NCBI GenBank assembly: GCA_025450375.1
Contig: JANWHO010000343.1
Coordinates: 1 to 9,511, forward strand
DNA length: 9,511 nt
Direction of reading: 5' to 3'
Source of the DNA: Chloroflexota bacterium
Lineage (GTDB): Bacteria; Chloroflexota; UBA5177; JANWHV01
Shown: positions 1-5,475 of the stretch, piece by piece
How positions within the stretch are numbered: the first letter of the stretch is position 1
Layout of the letters: each line of letters begins with the position of its first letter
Made by a program: the position numbers and the translations under genes
Notes under the pieces: generated by a model
Database searches by the model: none
The model's input: only the letters and a program-made list of their open reading frames with translations
Told to the model about the DNA's origin: nothing

Positions 1-991
1 CCGCGGTGTTCATCGTGGTGACAACTTTGCCGTGCAAGCGGATCTCGCCTCCGGTCGCCGGTCGCAGGCCGACGAGCACTTCGACCAACTCACTCTGGCC
101 GTTGCCCTGTACGCCGGCAATGCCGACAATCTCACCCTGATGCATGGTGAACGATACGTCGCGCACCGCCGCGATGCCGCGGGAGCTATTGGCCCGCAGA
201 TCGTGAACCTCGAGCAGAGGGGCGCCCGGTACGGCGGGATCCTTGTTGACGCGGAACAAGACCGGACGGCCTACCATCTTCTCCGCGATCCGGGCCGGGG
301 TGGTGTCCGCGGTGCGCATCGTTTCCACCATCTGGCCCCCGCGCATCACCGAGACCCGATCCGAGACCTCCATGACCTCGTTCAGCTTGTGCGTGACCAG
401 CACGACGGTCGTGCCCTGGTCGGCCAATTGGCGGAGAGTCCGGAAGAGTTCACGGGTCTCCTGCGGGGTGAGGACCGCCGTCGGCTCATCCAGGATTAAG
501 ACCCGTGCCTGGCGATAGAGCGCCTTCAGGATCTCTACCCGTTGCTGCAAACCCACCGGCAGATTCAGCACCAGATCCCGAGGCTCGACGGGCAAGGCGA
601 ACCGCAGCCCGATCTCGCGAACCTCGCGCTCCGCGCGCCCCATATCGATCACGCCGCGCCGGCCTGGTTCCTGGCCCAGAATGATGTTCTCGGCCACCGT
701 GAACGAAGGGACGAGTCGGAAATGCTGGCTGACCATGCCGATCCCGGCTTTGATCGCCTGGCGCGGGCTGGTGAAGTGCGCGGGACGGCCAAAGACCTGC
801 ATGCGCCCCGCGTCCGGCTGGTAGAGCCCATAGAGGATGCTCATCAGGGTGGTCTTGCCGGCCCCGTTCTCCCCGACAAGGGCGTGGATACTGCCCCGGT
901 CAGCGGAAAAGTCTACCGCGTTGTTCGCGATCACCAGGGGGAACCGTTTGACGATTCCCCGCATCTCGATCGCGCGCGTGGTCTCCATCAT
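1..991 (-). CDS. ABC transporter ATP-binding protein, RbsA/YufO type (N-terminal ~330 residues, cut by window edge)
   Basis: This is the cytoplasmic ATPase that powers import with a BMP-type binding protein. Reading the minus strand gives 330 codons open to the edge. The first ATPase domain has Walker A GENGAGKT (residues 40-47), a Q-loop glutamine at 89 (VSQHF), a signature region LPVGLQQRVEI (144-154), Walker B LILDEP (165-170) and switch His201. A second domain begins near residue 280 with the degenerate Walker A GIAGVQGNGQSE (290-301), which is typical of the C-terminal half of RbsA/YufO-like proteins. Such proteins are about 500 residues, so roughly a third is missing. Two adjacent ATGs (991 and 988) are possible starts. 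GAGG lies 4 nt before the first and 7 nt before the second, slightly favouring 988. The gene follows the BMP binding protein on the same strand after a 241-nt gap containing hairpin repeats. The family handles nucleosides, purines or sugars, and the substrate here is unknown. Confidence 0.93.
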   Translation of the reverse strand, partial: MMETTRAIEMRGIVKRFPLVIANNAVDFSADRGSIHALVGENGAGKTTLMSILYGLYQPDAGRMQVFGRPAHFTSPRQAIKAGIGMVSQHFRLVPSFTVAENIILGQEPGRRGVIDMGRAEREVREIGLRFALPVEPRDLVLNLPVGLQQRVEILKALYRQARVLILDEPTAVLTPQETRELFRTLRQLADQGTTVVLVTHKLNEVMEVSDRVSVMRGGQMVETMRTADTTPARIAEKMVGRPVLFRVNKDPAVPGAPLLEVHDLRANSSRGIAAVRDVSFTMHQGEIVGIAGVQGNGQSELVEVLVGLRPATGGEIRLHGKVVTTMNTA

Positions 992-1058
992 GCAGCCTCT
1001 GCTCCCACCATTGGGATGCTGGAAACTAGTATAGCTTGGCGCAAGTCGGCCGCCGGAT

Positions 1059-1124
1059 GTAGGGGCACCCCTCGTGGGTGCCCTGGTTCGGACCGCCAAG
1101 GGCACCCACGAGGGGTGCCCCTAC
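1059..1124. repeat. 66-bp nested-palindrome intergenic repeat, copy 1
   Basis: A perfect inverted repeat pairs 1059-1083 with 1100-1124 (25 bp; one more T-A pair extends it inward), with a loop of about 14-16 nt. Each arm is itself a small palindrome, GGGCACCC then CTCGT then GGGTGCCC, so one long hairpin or two side-by-side hairpins can form. A diverged copy with the same spacing lies at 6727-6792. No T-tract follows on either strand, so it is not a classical intrinsic terminator. It lies between the binding-protein gene and the ATPase gene and could protect or attenuate the upstream message. Mobility or domestication of the element is inference. Confidence 0.9.
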
Positions 1125-1171
1125 GGAGAACTGCCTCGATACTTCCACATCGGTGTACTAAGGCGCGACGG

Positions 1172-1208
1172 AGGGGCACGGCGCCGCTCGAAGGCGGGTC
1201 GTGCCCCT
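1172..1208. repeat. Second hairpin, related outer stem (AGGGGCACG / CGTGCCCCT)
   Basis: A perfect 9-bp inverted repeat pairs AGGGGCACG (1172-1180) with CGTGCCCCT (1200-1208). The 19-nt interior is GC-rich and contains CGCC/GGCG that can add pairs. The outer GGGGCAC/GTGCCCC stem matches that of the 66-bp element 48 bp away, but the interior differs, so it is either a diverged relative or a second family with the same end. It sits 25 bp downstream of the stop codon of the binding-protein gene (transcription runs leftward). It may therefore act as a 3' stabilising or attenuating hairpin, although no U-tract is visible. Confidence 0.6.
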
Positions 1209-1232
1209 ACCGCTCGGTGAATGCCGTTCGCG

Positions 1233-2303
1233 TCAGGTCTGGCTTGGCACGGGAATGGCCGGCGTGCCCATCATTTTCTGGCCCTTCTTGAGGTCGAAGT
1301 AGTTTGGTACGACAATTTTACCACTGAGGAGTCCGGCGCTGAACTGCTTCGCGTAGGTAAGAACGGCCGCCGGAATCAGTCCCTTATTGCAGCTATCCAT
1401 GGCCGCTATCACGCCACCCTCCGCCGGCCCGAAGGTAAGGATCTTGCCGCCGAGGTTCTGGCCATTCACCGTAGCCTTAATCAGGGCATACGCTTCATTA
1501 TCCACGCGCTTGACCATCGAGGTCAGCACATGACCTTTGTCCAGACAATTCTCGTCGGAGTCCACCCCGATCGCCAGCTTGTTATGGCTCTTCGCCGCCG
1601 CCAGGACACCGACCGTGGTCAGTCCCGCCACGCCAAAGTTGATATCCGAGCCCTTGTCATACAGGGCGTTGGCGTACTCCGTCCCGCCCGCCGGATCGGT
1701 GAAGCTGCCGGTGAAGCTCTGCAGCACGTTCACCTTCGGGTTCGAGAGCTTGGCGCCAAAGTAGTAGCCGATCCAGAATCGGTGGATGATCGCGATATCC
1801 TTGCCGCCCACGAAACCAATGGTCCCGGTCTTGGTGACCCGCGCGGCGATAGCGCCGACCAGGGCTGAACCTTCCCAGTCCGCCGTTACCGTGCTGACGA
1901 TATTTGGGGCTAGAGGGTTCGCGCCGACATCAACCATGCCGAACGCCTGCTTGGGGTACTGCTTGGCCACGGCCTGCATCGCCGCGACCATGTCGAAGGA
2001 GGAGCCAATGATGATTTTATAGGTGCCGGCGGCCGCGGCTCGTTGGAGAGCCGGTTGGAACTCCGCGATGCTGTGTGGTTGAATGACATTGAAATTTACG
2101 CCAAGATTCTTCTTGGCCAGGTAAAATCCTTTGACCATTTGATCGTTGAACGACTTATCGCCCAATCCCGACTCGGAGGTAATCATGACGACGCTGATGC
2201 TTGCCGCGGCGTGGGCCGCTGGACGGGCGAGGCTCAAGGGCATGATCGCGACGACGCTTACGATTGCCAGGGCCAGATTTCTAGCCCGTTGTTGCCAGCG
2301 CAT
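1233..2303 (-). CDS. BMP family (PnrA-like) ABC transporter substrate-binding protein
   Basis: This is an extracytoplasmic solute receptor that delivers ligand to the ABC importer. The protein has 356 residues. Its N-terminus is a Sec signal peptide: positive MRWQQRAR, a hydrophobic core at about 9-27, and a likely signal peptidase I site after AHA (residues 30-32). BMP-family motifs are GLGDKSFND (46-54), FVGGKDI (164-170), GSFTDPAGG (199-207), GVDSDENC (246-253) and TSMVKRVD (261-268). The ATG at 2303 is preceded by AGAGGG with about 5 nt spacing. Relatives bind purine nucleosides, and some bind other small molecules. Unlike most BMP proteins there is no lipobox cysteine, and the first Cys is residue 253. 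It lies 78 bp downstream of the BtpA-like gene and is followed by the ATPase gene. Confidence 0.93.
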   Translation of the reverse strand: MRWQQRARNLALAIVSVVAIMPLSLARPAAHAAASISVVMITSESGLGDKSFNDQMVKGFYLAKKNLGVNFNVIQPHSIAEFQPALQRAAAAGTYKIIIGSSFDMVAAMQAVAKQYPKQAFGMVDVGANPLAPNIVSTVTADWEGSALVGAIAARVTKTGTIGFVGGKDIAIIHRFWIGYYFGAKLSNPKVNVLQSFTGSFTDPAGGTEYANALYDKGSDINFGVAGLTTVGVLAAAKSHNKLAIGVDSDENCLDKGHVLTSMVKRVDNEAYALIKATVNGQNLGGKILTFGPAEGGVIAAMDSCNKGLIPAAVLTYAKQFSAGLLSGKIVVPNYFDLKKGQKMMGTPAIPVPSQT

Positions 2304-2381
2304 GGTACCCTCTACATTCCTTCAACTATCAGTCTCCGCGGGCGGCGTTCTGCTGCCATTGCGGAACAACCCTGGTCCGCC

Positions 2382-3248
2382 TCAACTCTCCCCGGATTGG
2401 TGACCGCTCCCTCCTCTCTGCTCCGTAGGGACGCCCGCCGCGAGTGATCGGAGACGACGAACTTCGGCCATGTACGCCTCTACTTTGGCGGGCACAAAGC
2501 GACCGAAGGCATCACTGCTGTTTTTCAAGCTGGAGCTGACCATGATGGCGTCAGCGACCTTGAAGCTCTGAGCCAGGTTCGTAAGGGTGCTGCTGCCTCC
2601 CAGCAGGCGCGGCACGGCCGGAAAGCGCCGCTGGGCCTGCCCCAAATAATCGAGCGATTGTTCGAACGTCGTGCCGGTCAGCACCAGCGCCTCCGCTCCC
2701 CCGAGGTCGACCGCCTCCCGGACATCGGCGATCAGGGATCGTCCGCCCAGGGGCACCCCCGTGCGGTCGTGGACATCGGCAAAGAAAGCGACCTCGGCGC
2801 AGCCAAGGGCAGTTCGCGTGGCCTGAGCCAGGTGCGCGCAGCCGGAGACCAGACCAAAGGGGGTGACCATGGTGCCCACGAACACCTTCAGACGCACGAA
2901 GTCCAGTTCCGCCGCCGATGCCACGGCCACCATGGCCGCGGCGTCGTTCTCCAAAAAGTTGAGTCCGATCGGGAGGGATGTGCTCCGCCGTACCTCGGCC
3001 GCCAGCACGGTCATCCAGGCAATCTGGGCGGGCGTGACGGAGTGTCCGACCGGCAAATCGCCGAGGTTCTGGATCATCAGACCATCGACGCCCGCCTCGG
3101 CGACAATCCGCGCGTCGGCCAGCACGCCGGCTAGCAGTTCGGCTCGGCTCAAGCGGCAACCGCGGGCGCTGCCCGGCAACGCATCCGTTTGGAGCATGGC
3201 GATGATCGGTCGATGGCCAGCCCGCATGTGCTCGAGGAGAAGGCTCAC
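2382..3248 (-). CDS. BtpA/SgcQ family TIM-barrel protein
   Basis: The protein has 288 residues and belongs to the BtpA family. Characteristic motifs are LPGSARG (24-30), VDGLMIQNLGDLP (54-66), LNFLENDA (96-103), VRLKVFVGTMVTP (118-130), ADVHDR (157-162), VLTGTT (189-194), LLGGSS (215-220) and MVSSSLK (236-242). BtpA was named in cyanobacteria for a role in photosystem I biogenesis. Members such as SgcQ sit in sugar operons, and the fold suggests an enzyme acting on a phosphorylated sugar-like ligand. No photosynthesis genes are seen here, so a catabolic role is the better inference. The start is a GTG at 3248 with GAAAGG nine nt upstream; the ATG codon for Met8 is a less likely alternative. 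The last ~15 residues (TEQRGGSGHQSGES) are a polar tail. It lies 48 bp after the SIS gene in the same operon. Confidence 0.85.
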   Translation of the reverse strand: MSLLLEHMRAGHRPIIAMLQTDALPGSARGCRLSRAELLAGVLADARIVAEAGVDGLMIQNLGDLPVGHSVTPAQIAWMTVLAAEVRRSTSLPIGLNFLENDAAAMVAVASAAELDFVRLKVFVGTMVTPFGLVSGCAHLAQATRTALGCAEVAFFADVHDRTGVPLGGRSLIADVREAVDLGGAEALVLTGTTFEQSLDYLGQAQRRFPAVPRLLGGSSTLTNLAQSFKVADAIMVSSSLKNSSDAFGRFVPAKVEAYMAEVRRLRSLAAGVPTEQRGGSGHQSGES

Positions 3249-3253
3249 TCAAC

Positions 3254-3272
3254 CATACCTTTCAACGGTATG
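3254..3272 (-). promoter_or_regulatory. Hairpin overlapping the btpA-like ribosome binding site
   Basis: CATACC (3254-3259) and GGTATG (3267-3272) form a perfect 6-bp inverted repeat with a 7-nt loop. On the minus strand the only good Shine-Dalgarno sequence for the GTG start at 3248, GAAAGG (3263-3258), lies across the loop and the 3' arm. Folding would partly hide it. This could tune translation of the BtpA-like protein relative to the SIS protein encoded just upstream. Function is inference, and a stem this short may be a chance event. Confidence 0.4.
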
Positions 3273-3296
3273 TCCCCTATCATCCGACCGCGCCCT

Positions 3297-4439
3297 TTAC
3301 TGGGCGATGCTCGACGAAGCAAATATCTGCTGAAAATTGATCTCGCGCCGGGAAGACTGGTCGAAGCCAAAAAAGGCAACGCCCCGATGATGCGCCAGAT
3401 AGCAGGAAAACAGTTCTGCCCAGGTCTTATAGACGATAGGGGTGAACTCCTCGAGTACCGCGCCCGGCACGGGCAGCAGCACGTCCGCGGCCGCCGCAAT
3501 CTCCGCGTCATCGGCGGCGGCGACCGCGACCACGGTCCCGCCCACCGCGCGCATGGCCCGCATCTGCTCGATCGCCCGATCACGGGAGGCCCCCGGCGGC
3601 GCGATCACCACGCTCTGCGTCCCCGGTTGGGTCAGGAAATACTGCTCGTGGGCCCATTCCTCCAGCTCCACGGCGGAGGCGGGACAACGAACCGCCTCGA
3701 AGAGCTTGGCCATGGCGGCCAGGGCCGTCCCATAGTTCGGGCCGCCGCCTAAAATGTAGAACTCGCGGGTGTCCTTTGCCAGAGCCGCGTACTGGTCGAC
3801 CAGGGGCGTGACGAGGGGAATGGTCTCCCGCAGGATCGCGGCCGTCCGGGCCAGTTCCCGCCGGCCGGTGGCAATCCGCCCGCGATCCACGCCACGGCGA
3901 TCGCCCAGGGCAAAGGCGATCTCGTAGAGTACGGCCAGGCTGCCCAGGTAGGTGAGGGTGCCGGGCGTCACCACGATCTTGTCAGCCCCTTCCTTGATAT
4001 TGGGCGGTGTCCTGGTCAGGATCACGGCGTCGGCCGCCGCGGCTAGGCTGCTTGCGGGCGCGGCGGTGATGGCGATCACCAGGGCGCCGCGCGATCTGGC
4101 CAGCTTGGCGCCCTCGACGGTTCGGGTCACTTCCCCGGAGTTGGATACCGCGATGACGGCGGAATGGGCCGGCAAACTATCCACCAGATACCGCGAGAAC
4201 TCCAGCGCCTGGACCGGCTCGACATGAACCCTGGCATACCGCTGAAACGCCAGCCTGGTAGCCAGACCCGCGAAATGCGAGTCGCCACAGCCGATCAGGT
4301 AGACGTGCTCAAGCTTCTCCGGATTCGCCGGCTCAAGCCGGGCCGCGATATCCTGGGCCAGAGTGCCGCCCAGGCACTGCTCGAGATAGCCGGGCTGTTC
4401 GGCGATCTCCGCCAGCATTAATTCTTTTTCACGATCCAT
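3297..4439 (-). CDS. Double-SIS-domain sugar-phosphate isomerase/deaminase-like protein (GlmS C-terminal-like)
   Basis: The protein has 380 residues and is likely a cytosolic aldose/ketose or amino-sugar phosphate enzyme. Two SIS domains are seen. The first has IGCGDSHFAG (49-58), a phosphate-binding loop SNSGE (99-103) and TRTVEGAKLARSRGALVIA following it. The second has YILGGGPNYGTALA (228-241) and ELEEWAHEQYF (258-268). The N-terminal LAEIAEQP also resembles GlmS. There is no glutamine amidotransferase domain, so it is not a full GlmS. The GlmS catalytic stretch ELKHGP is replaced by ELEEWAHE, which points to deglycase, deaminase or isomerase relatives such as FrlB or AgaS-like proteins. 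The ATG at 4439 is the natural start but has no strong Shine-Dalgarno close by. It is the first gene of the leftward operon. The exact substrate is not determinable. Confidence 0.88.
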   Translation of the reverse strand: MDREKELMLAEIAEQPGYLEQCLGGTLAQDIAARLEPANPEKLEHVYLIGCGDSHFAGLATRLAFQRYARVHVEPVQALEFSRYLVDSLPAHSAVIAVSNSGEVTRTVEGAKLARSRGALVIAITAAPASSLAAAADAVILTRTPPNIKEGADKIVVTPGTLTYLGSLAVLYEIAFALGDRRGVDRGRIATGRRELARTAAILRETIPLVTPLVDQYAALAKDTREFYILGGGPNYGTALAAMAKLFEAVRCPASAVELEEWAHEQYFLTQPGTQSVVIAPPGASRDRAIEQMRAMRAVGGTVVAVAAADDAEIAAAADVLLPVPGAVLEEFTPIVYKTWAELFSCYLAHHRGVAFFGFDQSSRREINFQQIFASSSIAQ

Positions 4440-4444
4440 GTACT

Positions 4445-4450
4445 ACTATA
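4445..4450 (-). promoter_or_regulatory. Possible -10 box for the leftward operon (near-leaderless)
   Basis: On the minus strand TATAGT ends 5 nt before the ATG at 4439, so a transcript from it would start at or very near the start codon. That would fit the lack of a well-placed Shine-Dalgarno. No convincing -35 hexamer lies 17 nt upstream, so this is only a candidate. Confidence 0.25.
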
Positions 4451-4515
4451 CTTTCCCATGTAGTTCGGTTGTTACTCACGCGACGATCAAGTGCGCGAGG
4501 CTCCCTGGCCCGATT

Positions 4516-4556
4516 ATGGCGCCAGAGACTTCCGAGATCCTAAACAATGGCGCCAG
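4516..4556. promoter_or_regulatory. Two identical operator-like palindromes ATGGCGCCAG, 31 bp apart
   Basis: ATGGCGCCAG occurs at 4516-4525 and again at 4547-4556. Each contains the perfect 8-bp palindrome TGGCGCCA. The 31-bp spacing is close to three turns of B-DNA, so two bound dimers would face the same side. The sites lie between the start of the leftward operon and the rightward promoter (the -35 box begins 39 bp downstream of the second site). They are a good candidate for a regulator controlling both directions. No regulator gene is in the window. Regulatory function is inference. Confidence 0.5.
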
Positions 4557-4586
4557 TATACAGCAGCCGGACAAGGCTGTCTATAC
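4556..4586. promoter_or_regulatory. Imperfect inverted repeat GTATACAGC...GCTGTCTATAC upstream of the rightward promoter
   Basis: GTATACAGC (4556-4564) is matched by GCTGTCTATAC (4576-4586), with one extra C in the right arm. An alternative register gives the small hairpin CAGCC-ggacaa-GGCTG (4564-4579). The element ends 8 bp before the -35 box, where an activator could bind. The 10-mer GCCAGTATAC at its left edge (4552-4561) recurs on the minus strand at 8847-8838 in the other divergent promoter region. Confidence 0.4.
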
Positions 4587-4594
4587 GTAGCTAA

Positions 4595-4623
4595 TTGACA
4601 TTTTTAATTGTCTACAATATGAT
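4595..4623 (+). promoter_or_regulatory. Sigma-70 type promoter for the crotonase/CoA-transferase genes
   Basis: A consensus -35 TTGACA (4595-4600) is separated by exactly 17 nt from -10 TATGAT (4618-4623, one mismatch to TATAAT). The spacer and flanks are AT-rich in otherwise GC-rich DNA. Predicted transcription start is about 4629-4631, giving a leader of roughly 20 nt before the ATG at 4651. It is the clearest promoter in the window and suggests strong basal activity held in check by the upstream sites. Confidence 0.85.
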
Positions 4624-4639
4624 TTACGGCAGTATTCAT

Positions 4640-4644
4640 GGGAG
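4640..4644 (+). promoter_or_regulatory. Ribosome binding site deciding the crotonase start
   Basis: GGGAG at 4640-4644 is 6 nt before the ATG at 4651 but directly abuts the in-frame ATG at 4645. Normal spacing therefore selects 4651, removing two residues (Met-Val) from the longest reading. Confidence 0.7.
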
Positions 4645-4650
4645 ATGGTG

Positions 4651-5475
4651 ATGGCGCGGAATGGCGCGGAACTTGAGGGTGCCGCCGACGGGGTGATCCT
4701 CGAAGTGCGTGACGCTGTCGCCGTGGTCACCCTCGATCGGCCCGAGGTGCATAACGCGCTCAACCTGGCGATGTGGCGGCGGCTGCGGTCGGCGTTCCAG
4801 ATGCTTTCCCCTATTCGTAGTCTCCGGGCGGTGATCATCCGCGGAGCCGGCGGCCGGGCCTTCAGCGCGGGCGCGGACATCAGCGAATTCCGGACCACCC
4901 GCGTAGGCAGTGAGGCCGCCGGCGTCTACACTACGGCCGGTGCCTCGACGCTCCAGGCGATACACCAGGCGCCGCTGCCGGTCATCGCCATGATCGGCGG
5001 GATGGCGGTAGGCGGCGGCTGCGAGATCGCCGCCGCCTGTGACCTGCGGATCGCCGGCCACACGGCCCGGTTCGGCATCCCGATCATGCGTCTGGGCCTC
5101 ACCATGGGCCTGGTGGAAGCGGAGGCGCTGGTGCGGCTTATTGGGCCCGCCCATGCCAAGGATTTGCTCTTCACCGGGCGGCTGATTGGGGCCGACGAGG
5201 CGCTCCGCATCGGGCTGGTCAATCGGGTGGTTCCCGATGATCAGCTTGAGCAGACGAGTTGGAACCTGGCAAGGCAAATTTGTCAGGGCTCGCCGTTAGC
5301 GGCGACCGCGCACAAACTGACGATCAACGGCCTCGTGCATGGCTTCGGCGGCGCCGAGGCCGCGCGCTTGCGGCAGCTCACGACGGAAATCTATGACGGT
5401 TCCGATCTCCTGGAGGGCATCGCCGCCTTCGAGGAGCGGCGAGAGCCCCTCTTCACGGGCCAGGGCAATGGCTAG
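4651..5475 (+). CDS. Enoyl-CoA hydratase/isomerase (crotonase) family protein lacking the second catalytic Glu
   Basis: This 274-residue crotonase-fold enzyme acts on acyl-CoA thioesters. It has the N-terminal strand VAVVTLDRPEVHNAL (23-37), the oxyanion-hole and CoA-binding segment AFSAGADISEF (70-80), the second oxyanion loop with the first catalytic glutamate GGMAVGGGCEIA (117-127; Glu125), and the C-terminal trimerisation region with LLEGIAAFEERREP. In classical hydratases a second glutamate lies 20 residues later in FGxPE. Here that position is Ile145 (FGIPI), and the following loop LGLTMGLVEAEA also departs from the usual PGxGG. Hydration by the two-glutamate mechanism is therefore doubtful, and isomerase, racemase or other thioester chemistry is possible. 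It is the first gene after the strong promoter and overlaps the CoA-transferase by 8 nt, recalling the CaiD/CaiB pairing. The substrate is unknown. Confidence 0.88.
   Translation: MARNGAELEGAADGVILEVRDAVAVVTLDRPEVHNALNLAMWRRLRSAFQMLSPIRSLRAVIIRGAGGRAFSAGADISEFRTTRVGSEAAGVYTTAGASTLQAIHQAPLPVIAMIGGMAVGGGCEIAAACDLRIAGHTARFGIPIMRLGLTMGLVEAEALVRLIGPAHAKDLLFTGRLIGADEALRIGLVNRVVPDDQLEQTSWNLARQICQGSPLAATAHKLTINGLVHGFGGAEAARLRQLTTEIYDGSDLLEGIAAFEERREPLFTGQGNG

Noticed and set aside
1059..1124. Intrinsic (Rho-independent) terminator
   Set aside because: The stem is very strong but no T-rich run follows on either strand, and the same element recurs elsewhere with loop and arms kept, so a dispersed repeat explains it better.
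542..1291. 249-codon plus-strand frame crossing the ATPase gene and the intergenic repeats
   Set aside because: The minus strand reads a textbook ABC ATPase over the same bases. The plus frame is rich in Arg, Pro and His without motifs and continues through the hairpins.
3245..3256. Four-codon minicistron ATGGTTGAGTGA overlapping the btpA-like start
   Set aside because: The AAAGG is only 1 nt from this ATG, too close for initiation, and the reading is short enough to be chance.
5339..5467. N-terminal extension of the CoA-transferase
   Set aside because: This stretch encodes the conserved C-terminus of the crotonase in another frame; the family domain starts just after the ATG at 5468.
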